Shown here: positions 8,772 to 17,311 of the stretch, piece after piece
How the letters are laid out: each line of letters begins with the position of its first letter
Position numbering within the stretch: the first letter of the stretch is position 1
Source of the DNA: Betaproteobacteria bacterium
GTDB taxonomy: Bacteria; Pseudomonadota; Gammaproteobacteria; Burkholderiales; CAIKXV01
Length of the DNA: 37,346 nucleotides
Direction of reading: 5' to 3'
Assembly: GCA_021298815.1 (NCBI GenBank)
Contig: JAJTHE010000054.1
Span: 1-37,346, forward strand
The notes under the pieces: model-generated
The model's database searches: none
What the model saw: only the letters and a program-made list of their open reading frames with translations
Told to the model about the DNA's origin: nothing
Position numbers and translations under genes: made by a program

Positions 8772-10142
8772 ATGAACTTCTTCGCGCGTGCCCGGCATGG
8801 CCGGATGAACGACCTGGTGCCACCGGTGCTGCTGCTCTCGCTGCTGGTGTCGCTGGGCAGCGCACTGTTCTTCATGCTCACGCCGGCCGAAGACGTCCAT
8901 GCGCTGGGCCGTACGCCGGGCGGTGGCGGCAGCATCGGTGCGCCCTCGGCTGCCGGCTCGCTGCAGGAGACGATCGCCACGACCCTGGGCGCGGGGTCGC
9001 GCACGACCAGCGACGTCGAGACCACGCTCGTGCGCGGTATCCTCGAGCTCGCTCGCAGCAGGCCCGACGCCGCGCTCGCCGAGATCGACCGCGTGCTGCT
9101 CGGCAACCCCAACTTCCGCCTCGCGCACCTGGTGCGCGGCGACCTGCTGATGGCCCGCTCCCGGCCGCTCACCGACTTCGGCAACTCGGCGACGGGTGCC
9201 GCAGGCAATGCGCCGGAGCCGGCCGACCGGCTCGAGCGGGTCGACGAACTGCGTGCCGAAGCCCGGGCGCGCCTGACCCGCCTCGCCGCGGAACCACCGC
9301 CGGACCGGCTGCCGCGACACATCCTGCAGCTCGATCCGCGCCAGCGCTACGCGATCGTCGTCGACAGCGCGAAGTCGACGCTGTACGTGTTCGAGCAGGT
9401 CGACGGACGGCTGCGCTACCTGAAGGATTACTACATCAGCGTCGGCCGCAACGGGGTGGACAAGATGCGCGAGGGCGACAAGCGCACGCCGCTCGGCGTG
9501 TATCACGTGCGCGCGAACCTGCCGCGCCAGAAGCTGCCAGACTTCTACGGCAGCGGCGCACTTCCGATCAACTACCCGAACGAGCTGGACCGGATCGAAG
9601 GCCGCACCGGCCACGGCATCTGGCTGCATGGCGTGCCCTCGGACACCTTCGCGCGGCCGCCGCAGTCGTCGGACGGTTGCGTGGTACTGGCCAACCCCGA
9701 CTTCGACGCACTGCTGCCGCTGATGCAGATCGGCCTCACGCCGGTGGTGATCGCACCGCGCATCGAATGGGTCGATGCCAGCGCGATACAGGCGACCCGG
9801 GCGTCGCTGGCGCAGGCGGTGGAGGCATGGCGGCGCGACTGGGAAGGCCGCGACATGCAGGCCTACCTGCGGCACTATTCGGCCACGTTCACCAGCACCG
9901 GCCAGGCGCGCGACCTTGCCGCATGGTCCGAGCAGAAGGGCAAGGTCAACGCCAGCAAGACCTGGGTGCGCATTGGACTGCGCAACACCAGCATGTTCCT
10001 GGATCCGAACCGCGATAACCTCGCGGTGGTGCAGTTCGACCAGGAATACTCGAGCAACAACCTCAACCAGCAGATGCGCAAGCGCCAGTACTGGCGACTC
10101 GAAGGTGGTGTCTGGCGCATCGTCTACGAAGGCAACGCGTGA
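8772..10142 (+). CDS. L,D-transpeptidase (YkuD family) with C-terminal NTF2-like domain
   Basis: 456 residues. An N-terminal membrane segment (about 17-37) anchors it, a helical TPR-like region follows (about 80-130), then the YkuD domain (about 192-328) and an NTF2-like tail (345-456). The YkuD signature is IWLHG (His286) followed by SSDGCVVL with the nucleophile Cys303; the usual motif has SHGC, so Asp replaces His before Gly-Cys. Such enzymes make 3-3 cross-links in peptidoglycan or attach proteins to it, in the periplasm. The tail (VEAWRRDWEGRDMQAYLRHY, WRIVYEG) parallels that of the upstream TPR protein, which suggests the two act together. Start at ATG 8772 is the first in frame; its Shine-Dalgarno is weak. 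Confidence 0.9.
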   Translation: MNFFARARHGRMNDLVPPVLLLSLLVSLGSALFFMLTPAEDVHALGRTPGGGGSIGAPSAAGSLQETIATTLGAGSRTTSDVETTLVRGILELARSRPDAALAEIDRVLLGNPNFRLAHLVRGDLLMARSRPLTDFGNSATGAAGNAPEPADRLERVDELRAEARARLTRLAAEPPPDRLPRHILQLDPRQRYAIVVDSAKSTLYVFEQVDGRLRYLKDYYISVGRNGVDKMREGDKRTPLGVYHVRANLPRQKLPDFYGSGALPINYPNELDRIEGRTGHGIWLHGVPSDTFARPPQSSDGCVVLANPDFDALLPLMQIGLTPVVIAPRIEWVDASAIQATRASLAQAVEAWRRDWEGRDMQAYLRHYSATFTSTGQARDLAAWSEQKGKVNASKTWVRIGLRNTSMFLDPNRDNLAVVQFDQEYSSNNLNQQMRKRQYWRLEGGVWRIVYEGNA

Positions 10143-10191
10143 GCCCGGCATCGCCGGACGGGCGCGCGGCGACACGGTACAGGGAGTCGAT

Positions 10192-10827
10192 GTGCAAAGA
10201 CTGATACAGCAGTGGTTCCGGCAGTTCCTGCCGCGGTTCGCGCCGCGCTGGATGCTGGTGGCGGTGCTCGGTGCAGGCCTCGCCGGCAACGCACTCGCGC
10301 AGAAGAACCCGCGCGTCGAGTTCGCGACGAACTACGGCCCGATCGTGGTCGAGCTGTATCCCGACCGCGCGCCCGAGACCGTGCGCAACTTCCTGCAGTA
10401 CGTGAAGGAAGGGCACTACGAGGGCACCGTGTTCCACCGGGTGATCCGCGGCTTCATGGTCCAGGGCGGCGGCTTCACCGCCGACTTCAAGGAGAAGCCC
10501 ACCCGCGAGCCGATCAAGAACGAAGCCGAGATGACCTTCAAGGCAGGCCTGCGGCACGAGATCGGTACCCTGGCGATGGCGCGCACCCGCGACCCGCACA
10601 GCGCGACCGCGCAGTTCTTCATCAACGTCGCGCGCAACGACTTCCTCGATTTCCGCGAGCGCACGGTCGTCGGCTTCGGCTACGTGGTGTTCGGCCGCGT
10701 GATCAAGGGGCTCGAGACCGTCGACCAGATGCTGCAGGTGCCCACCGGCCCCGGCGGCCCGTTCAAGACCGACGTGCCGGCGAAGCTGCCGGTGATCGAG
10801 AAGGCGACGATCCTGGGCGGCCGCTGA
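10192..10827 (+). CDS. Periplasmic peptidyl-prolyl cis-trans isomerase (cyclophilin)
   Basis: 211 residues from GTG at 10192, chosen because AGGGAG at 10181-10186 lies five bases upstream; ATG at 10252 is an alternative. A signal peptide is clear ([17 protein letters not shown] before QKNPR), so this is an exported PpiA-type enzyme that isomerises prolyl bonds of envelope proteins. The cyclophilin active site is intact: [32 protein letters not shown] and VVFGRVIKG. It lies 49 bases after the L,D-transpeptidase gene and 58 before a second cyclophilin gene. Confidence 0.93.
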   Translation: MQRLIQQWFRQFLPRFAPRWMLVAVLGAGLAGNALAQKNPRVEFATNYGPIVVELYPDRAPETVRNFLQYVKEGHYEGTVFHRVIRGFMVQGGGFTADFKEKPTREPIKNEAEMTFKAGLRHEIGTLAMARTRDPHSATAQFFINVARNDFLDFRERTVVGFGYVVFGRVIKGLETVDQMLQVPTGPGGPFKTDVPAKLPVIEKATILGGR

Positions 10828-10885
10828 ACGCCCGCCGGGATACCTGCCCCTTGCCGCCAGAACCTTCCAGAGGAGCGTATTGCAC

Positions 10886-11383
10886 ATGATCAGACTGCAC
10901 ACCAGCGCCGGCGTGATCGGCCTCGAACTCGACGCCGAGAAGGCCCCGCTCACCGTGGCGAACTTCATCGAGTACGTCAAGGCCGGCCACTACGACAACA
11001 CGATCTTCCACCGGGTCATCGACGGCTTCATGATCCAGGGCGGCGGCTTCGAGCCGGGCATGAAGCAGAAGAAGACGCGCGACCCGGTGACCAACGAGGC
11101 CGACAACGGCCTGAAGAACGACAAGTACACGGTCGCGATGGCGCGCACCTCCGAGCCGCACTCGGCCTCGGCGCAGTTCTTCATCAACGTGGCGGACAAC
11201 GATTTCCTGAACTTCACCTCGCCGACGCCGCGCGGCTGGGGCTACTGCGTGTTCGGCAAGGTCGTCGAAGGCCGGGAAGTCGTCGACCAGCTGCGCAGCG
11301 TCGCCACCACCTCGCGCGCCGGACACCAGGACGTGCCGGCGGAGGACGTGGTCATCAACAAGGCGGAAGTGGTCGAAGGCTGA
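10886..11383 (+). CDS. ppiB: Cytoplasmic peptidyl-prolyl cis-trans isomerase B
   Basis: 165 residues, matching PpiB. ATG at 10886 is preferred over TTG at 10880, because AGGAG at 10871-10875 is ten bases from the ATG but only four from the TTG. There is no signal peptide, so it acts in the cytosol. Active-site segments are [32 protein letters not shown] and [10 protein letters not shown]. It is probably a paralogue of the upstream exported cyclophilin; the pair splits the job between periplasm and cytoplasm. lpxH follows 31 bases later. Confidence 0.95.
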   Translation: MIRLHTSAGVIGLELDAEKAPLTVANFIEYVKAGHYDNTIFHRVIDGFMIQGGGFEPGMKQKKTRDPVTNEADNGLKNDKYTVAMARTSEPHSASAQFFINVADNDFLNFTSPTPRGWGYCVFGKVVEGREVVDQLRSVATTSRAGHQDVPAEDVVINKAEVVEG

Positions 11384-11414
11384 GGACCGGCGCCTGCGCA
11401 GGGGAGGCGGCAGG

Positions 11415-12134
11415 GTGCCCGGACCGACGCTGCTGATCTCGGACCTGCACCTGTCCGCATCGCGGCCACGCACCACCACCGCCCTCCTCGCCCTGCTCGC
11501 GGGCCCCGCCCGCGAAGCCTCGGCGCTCTACATACTCGGCGACCTGTTCGACTACTGGATCGGAGACGAAGACGTCGACGACCCGGCGGTGCGTCCGGTC
11601 GTCGATGCGCTGGCTGCCGTGTCGGCGGCAGGGACGGCGGTGTCGTTCATGCACGGCAACCGCGACTTCCTGGTCGGCGCGCGCTTCGCGGCCGCGGCCG
11701 GGGCCCGGTTGCTGCCCGATCCGCTGCTGCTCGACCTGGACGGGGTGCCCACGCTGCTGATGCATGGCGACACCCTGTGCATCGAAGACGCCGGCTACAA
11801 CCGCTTCCGCGCGACGGTGCGCGACCCGGCCTGGCAGCAGGCCTTCCTCGACCGTCCGGTCGCCGCCCGGCGCGAGGAAGCGCAGCGCCTGCGGGCGATC
11901 AGCGAACACGAGAAGAAGTCCAAGTCCGCCGAGATCATGGACGTGACGCCCAGCGAAGTGTTGCGGATGCTGCGCACGCACGGCTACCCGCGGCTGGTGC
12001 ACGGCCATACGCATCGGCCGGCGCTGCACCTGCATCCGGTCGACGGCTACGCCTGCGAGCGCTGGGTGCTGCCCGACTGGCGGGATGCCGCCACCGGGCT
12101 GCGCGCCGCCGGCGGACGCCTGCAGCGCTTCTGA
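11415..12134 (+). CDS. lpxH: UDP-2,3-diacylglucosamine diphosphatase
   Basis: 239 residues from GTG at 11415 with GGGGAGG at 11401-11407. LpxH hydrolyses UDP-2,3-diacylglucosamine to lipid X and UMP at the inner membrane, the fourth step of lipid A synthesis. The calcineurin-like metal-binding blocks are all present: ISDLHL, GDLFDYWIGD, GNRDFL, HGDTLC and HGHTHRPA. Last gene of the plus-strand block. Its stop is only eight bases from the convergent metZ stop, and no terminator fits between them. Confidence 0.95.
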   Translation: MPGPTLLISDLHLSASRPRTTTALLALLAGPAREASALYILGDLFDYWIGDEDVDDPAVRPVVDALAAVSAAGTAVSFMHGNRDFLVGARFAAAAGARLLPDPLLLDLDGVPTLLMHGDTLCIEDAGYNRFRATVRDPAWQQAFLDRPVAARREEAQRLRAISEHEKKSKSAEIMDVTPSEVLRMLRTHGYPRLVHGHTHRPALHLHPVDGYACERWVLPDWRDAATGLRAAGGRLQRF

Positions 12135-12142
12135 GGGCAGCC

Positions 12143-13318
12143 TCAGCCGTCCAGCCCGCGCGTGAGGTCCGCCTTCAGGTCGACCACGGCCTCCAGCCCG
12201 ACCGCGATCCGGATCAGCCCTTCGGTGACGCCGGCCGCATCGCGCGTGGCCTGCGGGATCCGGCCGTGCGTGGTGGTCGCCGGATGCGTGATCGTGGTCT
12301 TGGTATCGCCCAGGTTGCCGGTGATCGACATCAGCTTCGTGGAGTCGATGATGCGCCAGGCCGCCTCGCGCCCGCCCTTGACCTCGAACGACACCACGCC
12401 GCCGCCGCTCTTCTGCTGGCGCATCGCCAGCGCATGCTGCGGATGCGACGCGAGGCCCGGATAGAGCACGCGCGAGACCTTCGGGTGCTTCTCGAGCCAG
12501 GTCGCCAGTTCCAGCGCACGCGCGCTGTGCGCCTCCATGCGGATGCCCAGCGTCTCCATGCCCTTCAGGCAGACCCAGGCGTTGAACGGGCTCATCGACG
12601 GCCCGGCGTTGCGCATGAACTGCTGCATCGGGCCATGCACCAGCGCCTTGTTGCCCAGCACCGCACCGCCGAGCACCCGCCCCTGCCCATCGAGGTACTT
12701 GGTGGCGGAATGGATGATGATGTCGGCGCCCATCTCGAGCGGGCGCTGCAGCGCTGGCGAGCAGAAGCAGTTGTCGACGATCAGCACGGCGCCGGCGCGA
12801 TGGGCGATCGTCGCCAGCGCGCCGATGTCCGACACCTCGGTCAGCGGGTTGGACGGCGTCTCGACGAAGAACATCTTCGTCTCCGGGCGCACCGCGGCCT
12901 CCCAGGCGGAGGGGTCGGTCGGCGGCACGAACGACACCTGCAGGCCGAACTTCTCGAAGAAGTTGGTGAACAGCTGCACGGTCGAGCCGAACACGCCCTG
13001 CGAGATCACCACATGGTCGCCGGCCTTGAACAGGGCCATGGTGATCGCCAGGATCGCCGACATGCCGGAGGCGGTCGCCACGCAGCACTCCGCGCCCTCC
13101 AGGGCGGCCAGCCGCTCCTCGAACGCGGTGACCGTCGGATTGGTGAAGCGCGAATAGACGTTTCGCCCATCGATGCCCTTCTGGAAGGCATCGGCCGCCT
13201 GCTGCGCGTTGTCGAACACGAAGCTGGAGGTGAGGTACATCGCCTCGCTGTGCTCGCCGAACTGGCTGCGATGGATGCCGGTGCGCACGGCGAGCGTGTC
13301 GAGCTGGTACTTGTCCAT
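12143..13318 (-). CDS. metZ: O-succinylhomoserine sulfhydrylase
   Basis: 391 residues from ATG at 13318 with GGAG eight bases upstream; a TTG at 13339 is less likely. This PLP enzyme makes homocysteine from O-succinylhomoserine and sulfide in methionine synthesis. The PLP lysine is K207 in HSATKYLDGQGR; other Cys/Met-metabolism marks are YSRFTNPT, ATASGMSAI, VETPSNPLTEV and SITGNLGDTKTTITHPATTTH. Cystathionine gamma-synthase is the main alternative, but the overall wording is MetZ-like. In related genomes metZ usually follows purF; here a Bug receptor gene and a dipeptidase gene intervene. Its leader carries an intrinsic terminator (separate entry). Confidence 0.93.
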   Translation of the reverse strand: MDKYQLDTLAVRTGIHRSQFGEHSEAMYLTSSFVFDNAQQAADAFQKGIDGRNVYSRFTNPTVTAFEERLAALEGAECCVATASGMSAILAITMALFKAGDHVVISQGVFGSTVQLFTNFFEKFGLQVSFVPPTDPSAWEAAVRPETKMFFVETPSNPLTEVSDIGALATIAHRAGAVLIVDNCFCSPALQRPLEMGADIIIHSATKYLDGQGRVLGGAVLGNKALVHGPMQQFMRNAGPSMSPFNAWVCLKGMETLGIRMEAHSARALELATWLEKHPKVSRVLYPGLASHPQHALAMRQQKSGGGVVSFEVKGGREAAWRIIDSTKLMSITGNLGDTKTTITHPATTTHGRIPQATRDAAGVTEGLIRIAVGLEAVVDLKADLTRGLDG

Positions 13319-13478
13319 GGATCGTTCTCCGGAAAACAAAAAGACCCGCTCAGCTACGGGCTGACGGGTCGCGCTGGCGGGTACGGGACGTACCGGAGGC
13401 TATCGTTCACCTTAGCTGGATTTGTATCGCGCCCGCAAGCTGCCCGACGCGGATGCCGCGCGGGCCGTCAAATCGGCG
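13319..13478 (-). promoter_or_regulatory. Long metZ leader with attenuator architecture
   Basis: From the predicted promoter, about 160 bases of untranslated RNA precede metZ. In transcript order it holds a GC-rich segment with GCGGGCGC, a perfect 6-bp hairpin (13380-13394, GGTACG/CGTACC), and the terminator hairpin. GCGGG upstream could pair with the left arm of the terminator and act as an antiterminator. A short frame starting GTGAACGATAGC at about 13411 and ending at TAG inside the hairpin loop would encode an 18-residue Pro-rich peptide with no Met. I cannot match it to SAM-I, SAM-II, SAH or T-box consensus from memory. The effector is unknown. Confidence 0.5.
13333..13370 (-). terminator. 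Intrinsic terminator (attenuator) in the metZ leader
   Basis: On the minus strand GACCCGTCAGC pairs with GCTGAGCGGGTC (one bulged base) around the loop CCGTA, 13343-13370, followed directly by TTTTTGTTTT at 13333-13342. It ends only about 15 bases before the metZ ATG and points toward it, so it must be bypassed for expression. Confidence 0.85.
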
Positions 13479-13485
13479 CACTGGA

Positions 13486-13515
13486 ATTCTGCGACGCGCA
13501 TGCGCCGGCTGTCAA
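13486..13515 (-). promoter_or_regulatory. Sigma-70 promoter for metZ
   Basis: TTGACA (13510-13515, perfect -35) and CAGAAT (13486-13491, 4 of 6) separated by 18 bases on the minus strand. This places the start near 13479, upstream of the attenuator hairpin. Predicted by eye. Confidence 0.55.
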
Positions 13516-13596
13516 ACGGCCAACGTCGTCGCGCGGCACGACCGACATCGGGGTACCCTGCGACCTTGCAGCAACCGACGACGCAGGAAGACGCCG

Positions 13597-14637
13597 ATGA
13601 GCCACAGCACCTCCACCTCCTCCATACCTTCGATCACGCCGGCCGCTGCCCTGCTTTGGCTGGCTGCGCTGGGCACGGCCGGCGTGGCCTGCGCGCAGCC
13701 GGCCACGCCGCCGGCCGCGGGAACGCCGGCCGCCCAGCCGTTGCCGGCCGGACCGGTGCGCATCGTCGTGCCGTTCGCCCCGGGCGGCTCCACCGACGTG
13801 ATGGCGCGCATCATCGCGCAGCGCCTCGGCGATCGCGTGCGGCAGCCGGTGCTGGTCGAGAACCGCGCCGGCGCCAACGGCACGATCGGTGCCGCGCACG
13901 TCGCGAAGTCTGCCGGCGATGGCCGCACGCTGCTGCTGGTTCAGGCTGGCTACGCATCCAACCCGAGCCTGTTCAGGAACCTGCCCTACGACCAGGCGCG
14001 CGACCTGCTGCCGCTGACCAACCTGGCGTCCGGGCCGCTGGTGCTGGTGGTGCATCCGTCGCTGCCGGTGCGCTCGGTAAAGGAACTGATCGCGCTCGCA
14101 CGGGCGAAGCCGGGATCGTTGAACGTCGGCGTCCCGGGCACCGGTTCGCTCAACCACCTCGCCGCAGAACTGTTCAACCTCAACACCGGCATCCGGATGA
14201 CCAGCGTCCCCTACAAGGGCACCGGCGGCGCGCTGGCCGACGTGCTCGCCGGCAACGTCGAGGCGTACTACATGAACCTGGTCCTGAGCCAGCCCTACGT
14301 GAAGAGCGGCAAGCTGCGGGCGATCGGCGTGACCAGCGCGAATCGCTCGCCGATCGCACCCGAGATCCCGGCGATCGCCGAGGCCGGCGTGCGCGACTTC
14401 GACCTCACCACCTGGTTCGGGCTGCTGGTGCCCGGCACCACACCGCGCGACGTGCTCGGCCGGGTGCACCAGGACGTGCTGCAGGTGCTGGCGCTGCCCG
14501 ACGTGCGCGAGCGCCTGGCCTCCGACGGGCTCACCGTGGTCGGCGACACGCCCGAGCAGTTCGCCGCGTTCGTCGCGGCGGAAACCGCGAAGGCGGCGCG
14601 CATCATCAAGGCCGCGGGGATCAGCGCCGGCCAGTAG
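13597..14637 (+). CDS. Bug-family tripartite tricarboxylate receptor (solute-binding protein)
   Basis: 346 residues from ATG at 13597 with AGGAAG at 13584-13589; sequence further upstream in this frame is not coding-like. A signal peptide (about 1-33, ending GVACAQP) sends it to the periplasm. Bug marks are RIVVPFAPGGSTDVMARIIA, VENRAGANGTIGA, SVPYKGTGGALADVLAGNVE and the C-terminal VVGDTPEQFAAFVAAE. These proteins bind carboxylates or similar ligands for TctAB-type transporters, but no tctA or tctB is here; such orphan receptors are abundant in Burkholderiales. It is divergent from metZ and ends five bases from the convergent dipeptidase stop. Ligand unknown. Confidence 0.93.
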   Translation: MSHSTSTSSIPSITPAAALLWLAALGTAGVACAQPATPPAAGTPAAQPLPAGPVRIVVPFAPGGSTDVMARIIAQRLGDRVRQPVLVENRAGANGTIGAAHVAKSAGDGRTLLLVQAGYASNPSLFRNLPYDQARDLLPLTNLASGPLVLVVHPSLPVRSVKELIALARAKPGSLNVGVPGTGSLNHLAAELFNLNTGIRMTSVPYKGTGGALADVLAGNVEAYYMNLVLSQPYVKSGKLRAIGVTSANRSPIAPEIPAIAEAGVRDFDLTTWFGLLVPGTTPRDVLGRVHQDVLQVLALPDVRERLASDGLTVVGDTPEQFAAFVAAETAKAARIIKAAGISAGQ

Positions 14638-14642
14638 GCGGC

Positions 14643-15683
14643 TCAGATCACCGAACGTTCCGGCAGGATGCTCGACAGCACGCGCAGGTAGTTGCCGCCG
14701 AGGATGGCCGCGATGTCGTCCTCGCCGTACCCGTGGCGCTGCAGGCCCGCGACCAGGTTCGGCAGGTCCTCGATCTCCTCGAAGCCACGCACCACCGGTG
14801 GCTCGGCGCCGGGGGTGTGCCCGTCGCGGATGCTGCGCGGGCCGTCGTACTTCACGAAGTCCATGCCCAGCGCCATGTGCTTCACGCCGACCAGCCCGAC
14901 GATGTAGTCGATGTGCTGCAGCATCTGCTCGATCGACGACTCCTTGCCGGCGACGGTGAACGGCAACGCCAGGATGCCGATCACGCCACCCTGCGCCGCG
15001 ATCGCCCGGATCTGGTCGTCGTCGAGGTTGCGCATGTGGTCGTACACGCCGCAGGCATTCGCATGGCTGACGATCAGCGGCGCGCTGGCCACCTCGAGCG
15101 ACTGGTAGAAGCCGGCCTTCGCCATGTGCGACAGGTCGACCACCATGCCCAGCCGGTTCATCTCGCGGATCACCTCGACGCCGAAGCGCGTCAATCCGCC
15201 GCCGGTACGGCTTTCCCAGACGCCGTCGCCGAGTTCGTTGCGCAGGTTCCAGGTCGGCTGGATCGAGCGCACGCCGAGCCGGTAGAAGTTGCGCAGCTGC
15301 GCGATGCCGCCCTGCAGCGGCTTGCCCCCTTCGAGGTGGAGGATGAACTTCACATGGTCGTGCAGTCGCGCGACCGGCAGGTCGCCGCGCGTCTTCACGA
15401 TCGAGAATCGGCTGCCGTCGGCGCCCAGTTCCTGCAGGAACTGGTCGATGTTTTCGAGCGTGGTCTCGAGGAATCGCCCGGTGTTCTGCGAATGCGCCCA
15501 GGAATCGCCACCGACCGCGTAGACGGACAGGTCGATGCGGTCGCGGATCAGCCGCGGCACGATCGCGTCGGCCAGCGGGGTGGCCTCGCCCAGCAGCGTG
15601 CGGTGGACCTGCTCGTAGGCGTCGCGATGGCCCTCGATGACCAGGTGCCGCTGCAGGATCTGCGATGCTTCCGTCTCGGTCAT
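14643..15683 (-). CDS. Membrane dipeptidase family protein (peptidase M19)
   Basis: 346 residues from ATG at 15683; the frame stays open much further upstream, but that part lies over purF in another frame and is not real. The M19 zinc-site marks are visible: EGHRDAY (canonical DGHND, His and Asp kept), HLEGG, VDLSHMAKAGF and VSHANACGVYDH. Renal-dipeptidase relatives hydrolyse dipeptides, some with D-residues. No signal peptide is evident, so it is probably cytoplasmic. It lies 17 bases after purF on the same strand, so may be co-transcribed with it. Its substrate and any link with the adjacent Bug receptor are unknown. Confidence 0.92.
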   Translation of the reverse strand: MTETEASQILQRHLVIEGHRDAYEQVHRTLLGEATPLADAIVPRLIRDRIDLSVYAVGGDSWAHSQNTGRFLETTLENIDQFLQELGADGSRFSIVKTRGDLPVARLHDHVKFILHLEGGKPLQGGIAQLRNFYRLGVRSIQPTWNLRNELGDGVWESRTGGGLTRFGVEVIREMNRLGMVVDLSHMAKAGFYQSLEVASAPLIVSHANACGVYDHMRNLDDDQIRAIAAQGGVIGILALPFTVAGKESSIEQMLQHIDYIVGLVGVKHMALGMDFVKYDGPRSIRDGHTPGAEPPVVRGFEEIEDLPNLVAGLQRHGYGEDDIAAILGGNYLRVLSSILPERSVI

Positions 15684-15700
15684 CCCGTGCCGCTCCGCTG

Positions 15701-17221
15701 CTACTCCGCCGATTCGAGGTTCAGGTCGAGCTGGGTGCTGGCCTCGCGGGAGCGCTGGCGGTCGCCATCCTCGCGGTTGGCTTCCAGGCAGTTCAGGTAT
15801 TCCGGCGTGACATCGCCGGTGATGTACTTTCCGTCGAAGCACGAGGTCTCGAAACGCGCGATCGACGGTTTGCCGGCACGCACGTCCTCGATCAGGTCTT
15901 CCAGGTCCTGGTAGATCAGCCGATCGCAGCCGATCTCGCGTGCGATCTCCTCCACCGAACGCCCGGACGCGATCAACTCGCTGCGGGTAGGCATGTCGAT
16001 GCCATAGACGTTCGGGAAACGCACCGGCGGCGCGGCCGACGCGAAATGCACCTTGCGTGCACCGGCCTCGCGCGCCATCTGCACGATCTCCTGGCTGGTG
16101 GTGCCGCGCACGATCGAGTCGTCGACGATCAGCACGTTCTTTCCCTTGAACTCGGTGCCCAGCGCGTTGAGCTTCTGGCGCACCGACTTCCTGCGCACCG
16201 CCTGCCCGGGCATGATGAAGGTTCGGCCGATGTAGCGGTTCTTGATGAAGCCCTCGCGGTACGAGAGGTTCAGGTGCTTGGCGAGCTGCATCGCCGCCGG
16301 GCGCGAAGAGTCGGGGATCGGCATCACGACGTCGACGTCCAGGCCCGGGCACTCGCGTTCGATCTTGCGCGCCAGGCTCTCGCCCATGCGCAGCCGGGTG
16401 TCGTAGACCGAGATGCCGTCGATCACCGAATCGGGGCGCGCCAGGTAGACGAACTCGAAGATGCACGGCGCGAGTTCGATGCGCTCGGCGCACTGGCGGC
16501 TCTGGAACACGCCCTGCTCGTCGATGAACACCGCCTCGCCCGGCGCGACGTCGCGCAGCGGCGTGAAGCCCAGTGCATCGAGCGCCACCGTCTCGGAGGA
16601 CACCATGAACTCGGTGCCGGCCTGGGTCTCGCGGCTGCCGATCACCAGCGGTCGGATGCCGAACGGGTCCCGAAAGGCGAGCAGGCCGTAGCCAGCGATC
16701 ATCGCCACCACCGCGTATGCGCCACGCACCCGCTTGTGCACGCCGGCGACCGCCTTGAAGATGGTATTCGCATCGAGGTGGAAGCCGGCCGCGTTGCGCG
16801 CGAGTTCATGCGCGAGCACGTTCAGCAGCACCTCGGAATCGGAGTCGGTGTTCACGTGGCGCAGGTCGTCGCGGAACAGCTCGCGGCGCAGCGCCTCGGA
16901 ATTAGTCAGGTTGCCGTTGTGGCCCAGCACGATCCCGAACGGCGAATTGACGTAGAATGGCTGCGCCTCGGCGGAGGACCAAGCGGAGCCGGCGGTCGGG
17001 TAGCGAACGTGCGCGATGCCCACGTTTCCGGCAAGGGTGCGCATGTTGCGCGTGCGGAACACGTCGCGCACAAGTCCCGGTCCCTTGTGCATGTGGAAGG
17101 TGTTGCCTTCGCTCGTGACCAGCCCTGCAGCATCCTGGCCGCGATGCTGGAGCAACAGCATCCCGTCGTACAACTCCTGGTTCACGGGAGTCTTTGCCAC
17201 CATTCCGACGATGCCACACAC
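15701..17221 (-). CDS. purF: Amidophosphoribosyltransferase
   Basis: 506 residues, the expected length. It catalyses the first committed step of purine synthesis, PRPP plus glutamine to phosphoribosylamine. The start is GTG at 17221 with GGGAG eight bases upstream; after Met removal the next residue, Cys of MCGIVG, is the glutaminase nucleophile. The PRPP loop is [14 protein letters not shown] (363-376). [14 protein letters not shown] and RDPFGIRPL are further family marks. It is the last canonical gene of the accD-folC-dedD-cvpA-purF cluster. Confidence 0.97.
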   Translation of the reverse strand: MCGIVGMVAKTPVNQELYDGMLLLQHRGQDAAGLVTSEGNTFHMHKGPGLVRDVFRTRNMRTLAGNVGIAHVRYPTAGSAWSSAEAQPFYVNSPFGIVLGHNGNLTNSEALRRELFRDDLRHVNTDSDSEVLLNVLAHELARNAAGFHLDANTIFKAVAGVHKRVRGAYAVVAMIAGYGLLAFRDPFGIRPLVIGSRETQAGTEFMVSSETVALDALGFTPLRDVAPGEAVFIDEQGVFQSRQCAERIELAPCIFEFVYLARPDSVIDGISVYDTRLRMGESLARKIERECPGLDVDVVMPIPDSSRPAAMQLAKHLNLSYREGFIKNRYIGRTFIMPGQAVRRKSVRQKLNALGTEFKGKNVLIVDDSIVRGTTSQEIVQMAREAGARKVHFASAAPPVRFPNVYGIDMPTRSELIASGRSVEEIAREIGCDRLIYQDLEDLIEDVRAGKPSIARFETSCFDGKYITGDVTPEYLNCLEANREDGDRQRSREASTQLDLNLESAE

Positions 17222-17241
17222 GAGGCTTTCTCCCTTCGGCT

Positions 17242-17258
17242 CGATACCGTCCGTATCG
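17242..17258 (-). other. Perfect inverted repeat in the cvpA-purF gap
   Basis: CGATAC/GTATCG arms (17242-17247 and 17253-17258) around five bases, about 20 bases before the purF start. No T-run follows. It does not resemble the E. coli PurR box I know. It could be an operator or an mRNA hairpin near the ribosome site. Confidence 0.35.
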
Positions 17259-17311
17259 GGGCGGTGGCGGGAGAGGTTAAGCCCCCGCGCCCCGGGCGGT
17301 GTGCCTTGGCT

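Noticed and set aside
12135..12142. Bidirectional terminator between lpxH and metZ
   Set aside because: Only eight bases separate the stops and no stem with a T-run fits there.
13319..13478. Naming the metZ leader as a SAM-I, SAM-II or T-box element
   Set aside because: I could not align the conserved core of any of these classes; only the attenuator architecture is supported.
13453..13596. N-terminal extension of the Bug receptor frame
   Set aside because: It would place Arg-rich sequence before a standard signal peptide, and the Shine-Dalgarno supports ATG at 13597.
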